Assembly: GCF_012848855.1 (NCBI RefSeq)
Contig: NZ_CP051630.1
Coordinates: 2,025,501 to 2,089,500, forward strand
From: Pyruvatibacter mobilis
GTDB taxonomy: Bacteria; Pseudomonadota; Alphaproteobacteria; CGMCC-115125
Length of the DNA stretch: 64,000 bases
Direction of reading: 5' to 3'
The notes under the pieces were generated by a model, which worked only from the letters and a program-made list of their open reading frames with translations, was not told where the DNA came from and searched no databases. Both the position numbers and the translations under genes were made by a program. This document shows positions 38,878-47,436 of this stretch, piece by piece. Numbering within the stretch: position 1 is the first letter of the stretch; every line of letters begins with the position of its first letter.

Positions 38878-40290
38878 TCAGGCCGGCAGGGCGCTGGGGG
38901 TGTCGTGGCCGAAGGTGAGGGCTGCGACGTCGGCGCGGGCGGCGGGCAGCGCGATGGCGACGGCTGTGCCGGCGCCGGGGCGGCTGTCGAGGGTGAAGTC
39001 GCCATCCATCAATTCGGTCAGCGACTTGGCCAGCGGCAGGCCGAGGCCTGTGCCGTCCTGGTTGCGGGTCAGGGCGTTGGCGACCTGGCCGAAGGGCGCG
39101 AGCACACGCTCGATATCTTCCTCGGCGATGCCGACGCCGCTGTCGCGCACGCGGATGCACCAGTTGTCGTTGGTGCGGGTGACCTCCAGCGCCACCTCCC
39201 CGCCCTTGCCGGTGAACTTCACCGCGTTGGACAGGAGATTGAGCAGGATCTGCCGCAGGGCGCGCGGGTCAGCCATCACGGCGGCATCGACCGGCACGTC
39301 CGGGGTCAGCAGGCGCAACTCCTTGCGGCTGGCCTGCGGGGCAATCATGGACGCGCACTCGCCCAGCAGCGGCTTGAGCTGCACGGGTTCGAGGAACACC
39401 TCGAACTTGTTGGCCTCGATCTTCGACAGGTCGAGAATGTCGTTCACCAGGTTGAGCAGGAAGGTGCCGCTCGAATGGATGTGCTCGGCATATTCGCCAT
39501 AGCGGTCATCGCCCAGGTTCCCGAAGATGCGGTGCTCCATCAGTTCGGAAAAGCCGATGATGGCGTTGAGCGGCGTACGCAGCTCGTGGCTCATATTGGC
39601 GAGGAACTGGCTCTTGGCGCGGTTGGCGCTGTCGGCCTGGCGGGCGGCGCGCTCGGCGTTGCGTGTGGCGTCCCTCAACAAGGCCTGCTGTCGCTCCAGC
39701 CGCATCATGGCCCGGTTGCGGCGCAGCTCGCTGGCGCCGCGCTGGCGAATCTGCCGCATGCGGACCACGAAGATCAGGAGCGCAAGCCCGGCGCTCAGCA
39801 CGTAGTGGATCGCGTAATGCACCTGCTCCGCATAGGGAACACCGGGGGCGGCCAGCATATAGGTGACGGCACCCACGCCGATGAGAATGGTGCCCGCCAT
39901 GGCAAAGCCCGAATGGCTGACGAGGCCGGCGGCGATGATGACCAGCGACATGGTGGTGGTGAGGCTCGGATCCGGCAGGATGACCGAGTGCAACACCGTG
40001 TTGATGGCGAGGATGGCGATGAGCCCCGTCTCCGCCGCGCGGGTGGAGGCGGGCGTGGCCGTGATGTCGTCGAGCCGCGCCCGCATGGCGAAGCAGGCCG
40101 CCGCGGAGGCGAAGGCGATGGCTGCGAGCAGCGGCCAGACATCTTCCGGCAGGGAAACCGGGCGGATCAGCGTCAGGGTGGCATAGAGCATGCCCGCGCC
40201 CATCGTGAGATAGCGCAGTGCCTGGCGGCCCTGTTCATGCTTCAGGCGCTCAATGGCCGGTGACAGCCTGCGGCGCCGGTAGATGGTCAT
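38878..40290 (-). CDS. Membrane sensor histidine kinase
   Basis: 470 residues from the ATG at 40290. An N-terminal block of five or six membrane helices (about 30-190) has no large external sensor. A coiled linker follows (ASELRRNRAMMRLERQQALL), then HisKA with NMSHELRTPLNAIIGFSELM and a full ATPase domain: N box LLNLLSNAVKFT, G1 DSGVGI, G2 GTGLGL. It resembles PleC/DivJ-type kinases in the kinase core, a common resemblance in alphaproteobacteria. No response regulator is adjacent. The signal is unknown; the membrane block may sense membrane state. Confidence 0.88.
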   Translation of the reverse strand: MTIYRRRRLSPAIERLKHEQGRQALRYLTMGAGMLYATLTLIRPVSLPEDVWPLLAAIAFASAAACFAMRARLDDITATPASTRAAETGLIAILAINTVLHSVILPDPSLTTTMSLVIIAAGLVSHSGFAMAGTILIGVGAVTYMLAAPGVPYAEQVHYAIHYVLSAGLALLIFVVRMRQIRQRGASELRRNRAMMRLERQQALLRDATRNAERAARQADSANRAKSQFLANMSHELRTPLNAIIGFSELMEHRIFGNLGDDRYGEYAEHIHSSGTFLLNLVNDILDLSKIEANKFEVFLEPVQLKPLLGECASMIAPQASRKELRLLTPDVPVDAAVMADPRALRQILLNLLSNAVKFTGKGGEVALEVTRTNDNWCIRVRDSGVGIAEEDIERVLAPFGQVANALTRNQDGTGLGLPLAKSLTELMDGDFTLDSRPGAGTAVAIALPAARADVAALTFGHDTPSALPA

Positions 40291-40448
40291 GTATCTGATC
40301 CTGCCGGTTTGACGGCGGATCATCCCAGCCCGGCGTTAAGAAGCGGTAAGACGCGACGATAGAAGGCGACGCGCGGGGATCCTTACCCGATGGCAACAGC
40401 GCGCAACCGGCGGGCTTCTCCGGATTCCCATAACTTTCTTATGGCTAT

Positions 40449-40462
40449 TTGATGCAGATCAA
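40449..40462. promoter_or_regulatory. FNR/FixK-type operator upstream of the diiron protein gene
   Basis: TTGAT-GCAG-ATCAA is a perfect match to the FNR/FixK/Anr palindrome TTGAT-N4-ATCAA. Its centre is about 90 bases before the ATG at 40546, a position compatible with activation (near -41) given a leader of about 50 bases. Confidence 0.8.
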
Positions 40463-40545
40463 CGCCAAAAGTGACGCCGGCGTCATGATTTCTCTCAGGT
40501 TGCGGATATCCCGGTGGATATCCAGAGAAACCGGGAGGATTTTCC

Positions 40546-41679
40546 ATGGCTGAGACGCAAAAAGACCAGATCACCAAGGACAATATCTACAACACCGTGG
40601 AGCCGGACGACTTCGCGGCGATGATCGAATGCGACCGCTACCTGGAGCGGGCCAGCGCGTTCGACAAGATCATTTCGGCGACCCATGACCATTTCTGGGA
40701 CCCGATGGACAAGCGCTATATCGACTTCTCCACTCCGTTCGACATTGAAAACGAATACATGGTGGAGCCGGAGATGACCGTCGGCTTCGGCACCGCGGTG
40801 TGGGACAAGCTGGACGAGAAGAACCGGATCAAGCTGACCAATCTAGACACCCATTGGTCGCTGTCCAACATCCTGCATGGCGAGCAGGGCGCGATGGCCC
40901 TGTCGGCCTCGCTCTGCCACATCCTGCGGGACCCCGGCGCGCAGGAATATGCTGCCAACCAGGCGCGCGAGGAAGCGCGCCATGTAACGGCCTTTATCGA
41001 GATCGTCCGCGCCCGGTTCGGCAAGCCGATGGCCTGTGGCCCGGTGCTGCGCGACACGCTGACGGAGCTGGTGAACTCCAAGCTTGCCTGGAAGAAGATC
41101 GTCGGCATGCAGCTGCTGATCGAGGGGCTGGCCATGGGGGCGTTCGCCACCTTCTACAACAAGGGCCGCGACCCGCTGATCATCCGGCTGGCGCAGCTGG
41201 CGATGACGGATGAGGCGTTCCACCACAAGTTCGGCAAGATCTGGGCGGACCGCACCATCCCGCACCTCAATGAGGAAGAGCACAACAAGATCGAGGACTG
41301 GGCATGGCAGGTGTTCTCGAACCTGCTCTACAACCTCGCCTCCCCGGACCAGAAGAAGCACATCTATGAACAGGTGGGCCTCGACTGGGAATGGGTGCAG
41401 GGCGCCTTCATGGAAGGCATGACGGACGAGAAGGTGCGCGAGAACATGCAGCAATCGTCCAACATCTTCCGGGTACTGGTGAAGACGCTGCTGATGTGCG
41501 GCATCATCACCAAGCGGACGGCGGGCAATTATGCCGCCTATATCGACATGCAGCAGCTGCACATGGAAAGCGACGAGATGGTGGGCGATTCCATCGCCGC
41601 CGCCGGCATCGAGCAGCTGCGCAAGATCAACTCCCGCAATGAAGCCCTGCGGTCGCTATCCGGCCAGGCGGCGGACTGA
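40546..41679 (+). CDS. Ferritin-like diiron protein (R2-like/oxygenase type) with FNR box
   Basis: 377 residues, AGGA upstream of the ATG. The diiron ligands appear twice at equal spacing: Glu113 with Glu143-x-x-His146 (EEARH) and Glu193 with Glu223-x-x-His226 (DEAFHH). This E-(x29)-ExxH pair defines the carboxylate-bridged diiron helical bundle of R2-like and AurF-like oxygenases and desaturases. Flanking segments include LHGEQGAMALS and FSNLLYNLASPDQKKHIYEQ. No signal peptide. The substrate cannot be read. It appears monocistronic and ends before the inverted repeat at 41832. The FNR-type box implies higher expression at low oxygen. Confidence 0.82.
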   Translation: MAETQKDQITKDNIYNTVEPDDFAAMIECDRYLERASAFDKIISATHDHFWDPMDKRYIDFSTPFDIENEYMVEPEMTVGFGTAVWDKLDEKNRIKLTNLDTHWSLSNILHGEQGAMALSASLCHILRDPGAQEYAANQAREEARHVTAFIEIVRARFGKPMACGPVLRDTLTELVNSKLAWKKIVGMQLLIEGLAMGAFATFYNKGRDPLIIRLAQLAMTDEAFHHKFGKIWADRTIPHLNEEEHNKIEDWAWQVFSNLLYNLASPDQKKHIYEQVGLDWEWVQGAFMEGMTDEKVRENMQQSSNIFRVLVKTLLMCGIITKRTAGNYAAYIDMQQLHMESDEMVGDSIAAAGIEQLRKINSRNEALRSLSGQAAD

Positions 41680-41831
41680 GGGAGCATCGACCACGCGATG
41701 CGGTGATCCCGCGTTCCGGTGACTGTTCCTCCAAGATCGTCACCGGGACGCAGGGCCTGCACCGATCCCCCCAACTGTCTTGCCGGGCAACGACCCTAGC
41801 CCAGTCCGGTACGGCCCGAGGAGGGGACACG

Positions 41832-41866
41832 CGGCTCCGGCATTGCCTCGCGCAGTGCCGGAGCCG
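41832..41866 (+). terminator. Likely terminator after the diiron protein gene
   Basis: CGGCTCCGGCA pairs with TGCCGGAGCCG, with an inner TGC/GCA extension, followed by TTGCTCTTTG. The stem is strong and the T tract broken. Confidence 0.6.
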
Positions 41867-41929
41867 TTGCTCTTTGTACGGAGTTCCTTCTGTGCACAGC
41901 CTTCCTTCTGCATACGGCGTGATGCAGGC

Positions 41930-42802
41930 CTACTTTCCGGTGAAGTTCGGTGCCCGCTTCTCGACGAAGTGGGCCACCCCTTCCTTGAAATCGGCCGAGG
42001 CAAAGCTCTTGTTCATCTCGTCATCGCCGGTGTCGATTGCCTCGCGCAGGGACTGGAACCTGGCCTTCCAGACCTGGGCCTTCATGACGGCGACGGAGCG
42101 CGGGCTGACACTGTCGGCGAGGTCCTGGCCATAGGCCAGTGCCTGGTCGACAAGCCCTTCTGACGGTGCCACCGCGTTGAGCAGGCCGACGCTGCGGGCC
42201 TCGTCCGCCTCGACGCGGCGGGCGGAGAACAGCAGGTCCATCGCCACCGAATGGCCGGTAAGTTCCGGCAGCAGCCAGGAAATGCCGTGCTCGGCGATCA
42301 GGCCGCGTTTGGAAAAGGCGGTGGTGAAGAAGCAGTCTTCCGCGCCGATGCGCATGTCACACCACAGGGCGAACACCATGCCGAGCCCCGCGCAGGGGCC
42401 GTTGATGGCGGCGATGACCGGCTTGGGGATCTGCGGCACATAGCCGAAACGGCCACCCATGTGGGACGAGATGTCGGGGCCGGCGGAGCGGTCCCAGTCA
42501 TAGGTCACGCCAGAGGACGCCGAGGCCAGCGAGCGCTTTTCGCCGGCGTCCGGGTCGATCTCCTGCAGCAGGTTCATGTCCGCTCCGGCACAGAAGCCCC
42601 GCCCTGCCCCGGTAACGACGATGGCGCGCACCGCGGGATCATTGGCGGCGGCGGCCATGGCGATACGCATGGAGCGCTCCATGGCAGCCGTCCAGGCATT
42701 GAGCTTGTCGGGCCTGTTCAAGGTGATGAGGGCGACGCTGCCTCGGGTCTCAAGCGTCAGGTCTTCGAGCGGTTCCGGCGGCGATGCTGCGGCCATGCTC
42801 AT
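41930..42802 (-). CDS. Enoyl-CoA hydratase/isomerase (crotonase) family protein
   Basis: 290 residues from the ATG at 42802 (a second ATG two codons later). Crotonase signatures: SVALITLNRPDKLNAWTAAM, VVTGAGRGFCAGADMNLLQE (oxyanion-hole turn), KPVIAAINGPCAGLGMVFAL and the catalytic region FTTAFSKRGLIAEHGISWLL with Glu in the position used by hydratases. Likely acts on a fatty-acyl or branched enoyl-CoA. It is divergent from a second crotonase gene across 110 bases. The open frame extends 48 codons upstream but covers the other gene's promoter side. Confidence 0.88.
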   Translation of the reverse strand: MSMAAASPPEPLEDLTLETRGSVALITLNRPDKLNAWTAAMERSMRIAMAAAANDPAVRAIVVTGAGRGFCAGADMNLLQEIDPDAGEKRSLASASSGVTYDWDRSAGPDISSHMGGRFGYVPQIPKPVIAAINGPCAGLGMVFALWCDMRIGAEDCFFTTAFSKRGLIAEHGISWLLPELTGHSVAMDLLFSARRVEADEARSVGLLNAVAPSEGLVDQALAYGQDLADSVSPRSVAVMKAQVWKARFQSLREAIDTGDDEMNKSFASADFKEGVAHFVEKRAPNFTGK

Positions 42803-42912
42803 GGTGGTCCTCCCGTCCTGGTGTCGGATGGCCGGTGTTTTTTCCCCGGTCTCGATCCGTTTTTGTATCCTCACCTGCAATTGCGCCTCACCCGGACACA
42901 GAAGGCAAGCCC

Positions 42913-43719
42913 ATGGCCCAGTTGGAAACGCTCCTCGTCTCGTCACCCCATGACCATATCCGCGTGGTCAGCCTTAACCGGCCGAAACAGATGAACGCCT
43001 ATTCCACGCGCATGTGCGAGGAACTCTGCGCGGAGATTGATGCCTATTTGAAAGACGACGCGCTGCGGGTGCTGGTGCTGACCGGCGAGGGCCGGGCCTT
43101 TTGTGCCGGCGGCGACGTGTCGAACGCGGATGATGACCGGGACCATTTGATGGCGCAGCAGCTCTCCCATGGCCGGGAGATGCGCGACGGGATGCACCGG
43201 GTGATCCAGGCACTGCATCATCTCGACAAGCCCGTGATTGCCGCCATCAACGGCGCAGCGGTGGCCGGTGGGCTGGCCCTGGCGCTGGCATGCGACATGC
43301 GCATCGCGGATGAAAGCGCGAAGCTGGGGGATACGTCCGGGCGGTTTGCCTTGCTACCCGATGAGGGCGGCGCGTGGCTGTTCCCCCGCGCCATGGGTCT
43401 TGACCGGGCGCTCAAGATGACGCTGCTGGCGGAGACCTATCCGGCGCGCGAGGCGCAGGCGCTGGGGCTTGTGACCGACGTGGTGCCGGACGGCACGTCG
43501 CTGGAGGCCGCGCTTGACCTTGCGACACGGCTGGCGGCGCAGTCACCGCTGGCGGTGCGGCTCGCCAAGGCGATGATGGTTCAGGGGCTTGATGTGACGC
43601 TGGAACAGTCGCAGCGCGAGGCGGCGCTGTCGGTGATGATCGCCAATGAAAGCGACGACGTGAAAGAAGGCGTGCGGGCCTTCTTCAATAAGCAGAGACC
43701 GCATTTTACCGGGCATTGA
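42913..43719 (+). CDS. Enoyl-CoA hydratase/isomerase (crotonase) family protein
   Basis: 268 residues from the ATG at 42913. Signatures: RVVSLNRPKQMNAYSTRMCE, VLTGEGRAFCAGGDVSNADD, KPVIAAINGAAVAGGLALAL and, at the catalytic position, RFALLPDEGGAWLFPRAMG. The Asp-Glu pair in LPDEGG is common in this branch. It probably acts in acyl-CoA degradation with the divergent paralogue at 41930-42802. The exact reaction (hydratase, isomerase or hydrolase) is not decided by the sequence. Confidence 0.88.
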   Translation: MAQLETLLVSSPHDHIRVVSLNRPKQMNAYSTRMCEELCAEIDAYLKDDALRVLVLTGEGRAFCAGGDVSNADDDRDHLMAQQLSHGREMRDGMHRVIQALHHLDKPVIAAINGAAVAGGLALALACDMRIADESAKLGDTSGRFALLPDEGGAWLFPRAMGLDRALKMTLLAETYPAREAQALGLVTDVVPDGTSLEAALDLATRLAAQSPLAVRLAKAMMVQGLDVTLEQSQREAALSVMIANESDDVKEGVRAFFNKQRPHFTGH

Positions 43720-43743
43720 TGTGAGGGCGTGCTGATTTTCAGC

Positions 43744-44154
43744 CTAGCCATCCTCCGGGGCGTGTTCGTCATAGCAAGGCGCGCCCTGGGGCATGGGCTC
43801 CCAGGCGGCGCGGGAGCCGACGAAGATGTGCCGCTCAAGCCTGACGCCCGGATCGGTGTCATCGAGGCAGCCAAGGGTGACCCCGTGCACCTTGCCATCG
43901 ACAATGCCCGCAAGGGTCGAGCCGCAGCGGCTGCAGAAGCACAGCCCCTCGCCCGCTTCGCTGACAAAGGAAGTCAGCATGTCTTCGCCTCCTGTCCATT
44001 CAAAACTGCCGGGGGCGACCAGCGCATAGGCCGAGGCCTGGGCGCTGAACACCTTGCGGCAGCGTGAGCAATGGCAGGAGCGCGCGTCCTGAAGAGGTTC
44101 GGTGACGCGATAGGTGATGCTGCCGCAGGCGCAGCCGCCGGTAAGGGAGGTCAT
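43744..44154 (-). CDS. GFA (CENP-V/glutathione-dependent formaldehyde-activating) family protein
   Basis: 136 residues. Zinc-binding Cys are placed as in GFA proteins: GCACGSITYRV near the N terminus, SCHCSRCRKVF near residue 30 and CFCSRCGSTLAG near 75. Members of this family bind zinc; spontaneous formaldehyde-glutathione chemistry has questioned the enzyme activity of the namesake. It overlaps the TetR gene by four bases (ATGA) and so is coupled to it. Confidence 0.88.
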   Translation of the reverse strand: MTSLTGGCACGSITYRVTEPLQDARSCHCSRCRKVFSAQASAYALVAPGSFEWTGGEDMLTSFVSEAGEGLCFCSRCGSTLAGIVDGKVHGVTLGCLDDTDPGVRLERHIFVGSRAAWEPMPQGAPCYDEHAPEDG

Positions 44155-44786
44155 GGGGTGTGCTTGTCCGTAATGGGCGCGCGCGCCAGCGCTGCGCTGA
44201 TGATGGTCACGATATCATCAGCCACGTGGTCCGTGACAGGGCCATGTAATGTCAGCAGGCGGAAGAATATCGGACCGTAGATCATGTCCAGGGCGACATC
44301 GATCGAGGTGCCGGGGTCAATCTCGCCTGTTTCGATTGCTTCAAGCAGGATCACGCGGCCGTCTTCGCGCGCCTTCATGATGACCTGGTTGCGGAATGCT
44401 TTGGCCATTTCGCTGTCGCGCTCGGCGGTGGCCAGCATCAGGGCCGTCTGGCGGCCGCGGGGCGAAGAAAATCGTTCAATAAGATGGCGGAGGTGGACTG
44501 TTAGGCGGCTCTGGAAGTCCGCCCTTTCTGATGATGGGGTGCCGGGTGCATGGCTGGATGCGTGATCGGATTTCGTGCCGTCATCCATCAAGGCCGCCAT
44601 GGCCAGCTCGCGGGCATTGGCCCAGTAGCGATAGATGGTCGGCTTGCCGACCCGGGCGCGGGCGGCAACGGCTTCGACGGTCAGGCGCGCGGGTCCTGCT
44701 TCATCAAGGAGATCGCGGGCCGCCTTGAGGATCGCCTGGCTGGCCTGCGCGCTTCTTGGGCGGCCGCGCTTTTTCGTTTCCGGCAT
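44151..44786 (-). CDS. TetR family transcriptional regulator
   Basis: 211 residues. The HTH is in LTVEAVAARARVGKPTIYRY, followed by WANARELAMAALMDDG; the C-terminal ligand domain is of the AcrR/TetR_C type (IDPGTSIDVALDMIYGPIFF, RLLTLHGPVTDHVADDIVTI). It is divergent from a VOC protein gene, and an 18-bp palindrome lies between them at 44808-44825. Autorepression and control of the VOC gene are expected. The overlapping GFA gene belongs to the same transcript. Confidence 0.92.
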   Translation of the reverse strand: MPETKKRGRPRSAQASQAILKAARDLLDEAGPARLTVEAVAARARVGKPTIYRYWANARELAMAALMDDGTKSDHASSHAPGTPSSERADFQSRLTVHLRHLIERFSSPRGRQTALMLATAERDSEMAKAFRNQVIMKAREDGRVILLEAIETGEIDPGTSIDVALDMIYGPIFFRLLTLHGPVTDHVADDIVTIISAALARAPITDKHTP

Positions 44787-44807
44787 AAATGCTCTTGCTT
44801 ATTTATG

Positions 44808-44825
44808 AAACGGTACGTAACGTTT
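44808..44825. promoter_or_regulatory. TetR operator between the TetR and VOC genes
   Basis: AAACGGTACGTAACGTTT is an 18-bp palindrome with a single mismatched pair (positions 6 and 13), centred on TACGTA. It lies 21 bases upstream of the tetR start and ends 21 bases before the VOC ATG, where it would overlap both promoters. Similar GAAACG-N-CGTTTC operators are known for AcrR/TetR proteins. Confidence 0.75.
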
Positions 44826-44846
44826 TATTGCACAGGAGAGGATGCC

Positions 44847-45314
44847 ATGCCAGATACAGCCGCACAAATGCCGAAGGGGACCGGCCTTGCGCCTTACATC
44901 ACCGTCAACGGGGCGGCGGAGGCGATCGAGTTCTACAAGCGGGCCTTCGGTGCCGAGGAGCATTTCCGGCTTGAGGACCCCGACAGCGGGCGGATCGGGC
45001 ATGCGGAACTCTCCGTCGGCGGCCAATTGCTGATGGTGTCGGACGAATATCCGGATTTCGGCGCCCTCAGCCCGGACAGCCTGGGGGGATCGCCGGTGAA
45101 GCTTCATCTCTATGTGGCGGATGTCGATGCAATGTTCGCCAGGGCGCTGGCCGCCGGCGGCACGGAATTGCGGGCGGTGAAGGACGAGTTTTACGGCGAC
45201 CGCACCGGCACCCTGTCGGACCCGTTCGGCCACACATGGATGCTGGCCAGCCACCGGGAAGAGGTGAGCCCGGCGGAGATGCAGACGCGCTGGCAGGAGA
45301 TGATGGGCGGCTGA
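44847..45314 (+). CDS. VOC (glyoxalase/PhnB-like) family protein
   Basis: 155 residues from the ATG at 44847 with AGGAGAG upstream. The PhnB-like VOC fold is clear: LAPYITVNGAAEAIEFYKRA, HAELSVGGQLLMVSDEYPDF, KLHLYVADVDAMFARALAAG and the closing DRTGTLSDPFGHTWMLASH. Metal-site residues (His in GHAEL, Glu in VKDEFYGDR, Asp/His in DPFGHTW) are partly kept. Substrate unknown. Divergent from tetR and likely its target, perhaps in detoxification with the GFA protein. Confidence 0.88.
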   Translation: MPDTAAQMPKGTGLAPYITVNGAAEAIEFYKRAFGAEEHFRLEDPDSGRIGHAELSVGGQLLMVSDEYPDFGALSPDSLGGSPVKLHLYVADVDAMFARALAAGGTELRAVKDEFYGDRTGTLSDPFGHTWMLASHREEVSPAEMQTRWQEMMGG

Positions 45315-45368
45315 CCGCAAACCGGCTACAGTCCGGCAAACACTTGATCTGCCGGAGGACCGCCAACC

Positions 45369-46637
45369 ATGACCGACACCACATCTTCTCGCGTTTCCAT
45401 GCCCAGCCACGGCACCGACTGGGAGACCCTGTCGGCGCAGATGAACGAGATGGCGACCGGCGACGTCAAATGGCGCGAGGGCAAGACGGCGGTCTATGTC
45501 TTCAATGCGGGCGAGGACGTATCGCGGGTGCAGAAGGAAGCCTATACGCGCTTCATGTCCGAGAACGGGCTGGGGCCGATGGCGTTCCCCAGCCTCAAGC
45601 GCATGGAGGAAGAGATCATCCAGATGGCGCTGTCGCTGCTCAATGCACCGGATGGCGCGGATGGGAGCGTGACATCGGGCGGCACGGATTCGATCACCAT
45701 GGCGATCAAGACGGCGCGGGAGTATGCGCGCGCCAAGGGCCGGCTGAAGCCCGGCTGCCAGGGCAATATCGTTCTTCCGTGGTCGGCGCATCCGGCGTTC
45801 GACAAGGCGGCCGAGATGATGGATCTCGAACTGCGGCGTATTCCGGTGACGGATGATTTCCTCGCCGATCCAAAGGCCATGGGCGAGGCTGTGGATGACA
45901 ACACCATCATGATGGTGGGCTCCGCGCCGTGCTTCCCCTACGGGCTGATCGACCCGATTGCCGAGATCGGCGAGGTGGCAGCCGCCCATGATGTGTGGGT
46001 ACATGTGGATGCCTGCGTGGGCGGGTTCTTCGCGCCGTTTGCGCGGATGAACGGGGCAGACCTTCCGGCGTTCGATTTCTCCGTCGCGCAGGTGCATTCG
46101 ATGTCGGCGGACCTGCACAAATACGGCTATTGCGCCAAGGGGGCGTCGACGGTGCTGTTCCGCTCGGCGGAGCTCAAGGAGCACATGATCTTCGACACCA
46201 ATGACTGGCCCGGCGGGCGGATGATCACCCCGACGCTGGCCGGCACGCGGCCCGGCGGCGCGATTGCCGCGGCGTGGGCGGTGATGAACTATCTCGGCGT
46301 TGACGGCTATCGCGACAAGCAGGGGCTGGTGGTGAAGACGCGCGAGAAGATCGAGGCCGGCGTCACCGCGCTGGGCTTCGTGGTAATCGGCAAGCCGCAG
46401 CTGGGGCTGATCGGCTACCGGCATCCGGATCTCGACAGCTTTGCCATCTGGGGCAAGCTGTTCGAGCGCGGCTGGTTCACCTCCATCGTCTCCAAGCCGC
46501 AGGGCATTCACCTGATGCTGTCGCCCAAGCACGCCGAGGTGGCGGACACCTATCTGGCGGATGTCGAATGGGCGATGGAGCAGGTGCGCGGGGCGAACAG
46601 CCCGGCGGAGCAGCAGGAAATCCGCTACGGCGGCTGA
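45369..46637 (+). CDS. PLP-dependent decarboxylase/lyase related to sphingosine-1-phosphate lyase
   Basis: 422 residues, GGAGG upstream. The group II decarboxylase fold is seen in GSVTSGGTDSITMAIKTARE, VPVTDDF-type region, VWVHVDACVGGFFAPFARM (PLP-binding Asp) and the Schiff-base Lys in MSADLHKYGYCAKGAS. The DLHKYGY form is that of S1P lyase-like enzymes rather than of glutamate decarboxylase. These enzymes cleave phosphorylated long-chain bases. The C-terminal part reads GIHLMLSPKHAEVADTYLAD. No sphingolipid gene is near, so the substrate is uncertain. Confidence 0.82.
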   Translation: MTDTTSSRVSMPSHGTDWETLSAQMNEMATGDVKWREGKTAVYVFNAGEDVSRVQKEAYTRFMSENGLGPMAFPSLKRMEEEIIQMALSLLNAPDGADGSVTSGGTDSITMAIKTAREYARAKGRLKPGCQGNIVLPWSAHPAFDKAAEMMDLELRRIPVTDDFLADPKAMGEAVDDNTIMMVGSAPCFPYGLIDPIAEIGEVAAAHDVWVHVDACVGGFFAPFARMNGADLPAFDFSVAQVHSMSADLHKYGYCAKGASTVLFRSAELKEHMIFDTNDWPGGRMITPTLAGTRPGGAIAAAWAVMNYLGVDGYRDKQGLVVKTREKIEAGVTALGFVVIGKPQLGLIGYRHPDLDSFAIWGKLFERGWFTSIVSKPQGIHLMLSPKHAEVADTYLADVEWAMEQVRGANSPAEQQEIRYGG

Positions 46638-47107
46638 GTCCTGGTGCAGCGCAGCACGCGGCCATGCAGCCGCTGCGCAGGTGCAGAATGATACGAACAC
46701 GAACCATCTGGGCGCATAGCTGTTAACCTGGCTATGCGCCTATGCATGGCTTGTTCGCCAAAATGCACGACTCATACCTTATGCACAGTATAAACCGCTG
46801 ATTTAATTAGAATTTTAGGGGTTGTGAACAGTTTTTGAAATATTCAGCGTTTCACAAACTCTTCGCAGTTGCGGTATTGCCGACGCCGCAGGATGGGCCC
46901 ATCTTGATTTCACGGTTCGCGATTGATGCGGCGCACACACCGGCCCCGGCCGGACGGATCCAGAAGGGTCCGGGTGCGGGACGAACCGGGAAGAACAAGA
47001 CCAAGACGGCCTGAGAACAGGCCAAACCGCCCGGCCCGGCCGGGCACGAAACGCGACTGAATGGTTTTTATGTGGCTGAGCACACCGGTTCCGAAAGGAC
47101 TTGTCAC
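46638..47107. other. Intergenic region with two inverted repeats and an AT-rich block
   Basis: 470 bases without a credible gene. It holds a perfect 10-bp inverted repeat at 46711-46740, an AT-rich block at about 46770-46860 with a second inverted repeat TTGTGAA/TTTCACAA (46822-46857), and short GC hairpins such as GGCCTG-AGAA-CAGGCC at 47008-47023. It probably contains the promoter of the 63-residue protein; no sigma consensus is clear. Confidence 0.5.
46711..46740. repeat. Perfect inverted repeat GGCGCATAGC-N10-GCTATGCGCC
   Basis: Ten-base arms with a ten-base spacer containing GTTAAC, 74 bases after the PLP lyase stop. There is no T run after it, so it may be a weak terminator, an RNA-stabilising hairpin or an operator. 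Confidence 0.55.
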
Positions 47108-47299
47108 ATGAGCGCGAGCACGAACATGGCCTCTAACCTCTCCTCTGCACGGACGTCGGCACAGTCCGCTTCCATCCTCGACCGCGCCGCCCAAGCGGTG
47201 AAGTCGGCCAAGGCCGGCGACATGGTCGTCAATGCCCTGTGGGCGGTTCTCGCCGTCTACGGCCTGGCTGCCACGGTCAACGTCTTCCTCACCTACTAA
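47108..47299 (+). CDS. Small single-helix membrane protein of unknown function
   Basis: 63 residues from the ATG at 47108 with GAAAGGA upstream. The first 40 residues are Ser/Ala-rich and polar (SSARTSAQSASILDRAAQAV); the last 23 form one membrane helix (MVVNALWAVLAVYGLAATVN). I do not recognise it. It is flanked by a 470-base intergenic region and a strong terminator at 47354, so it looks like an independently expressed gene. Codon use resembles its neighbours. Confidence 0.65.
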   Translation: MSASTNMASNLSSARTSAQSASILDRAAQAVKSAKAGDMVVNALWAVLAVYGLAATVNVFLTY

Positions 47300-47353
47300 G
47301 AGGCGGACGCCCACCCCTGCCGCCCTCACCGGCGGAATGCAGGTGACGATATG

Positions 47354-47400
47354 AAACGGCCCGGGGCATCCCATGCGGGGGGATGCCTGCCGGGCCGTTT
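47354..47400 (+). terminator. Strong intrinsic terminator
   Basis: AAACGGCCCGG and CCGGGCCGTTT form the outer stem; GGCATCC and GGATGCC form the inner one. It ends the small membrane protein gene and may also serve the convergent GST gene. Confidence 0.88.
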
Positions 47401-47436
47401 GCGTTTGCGGACCCTTGATCAGGGCGCGGCCCCGCC

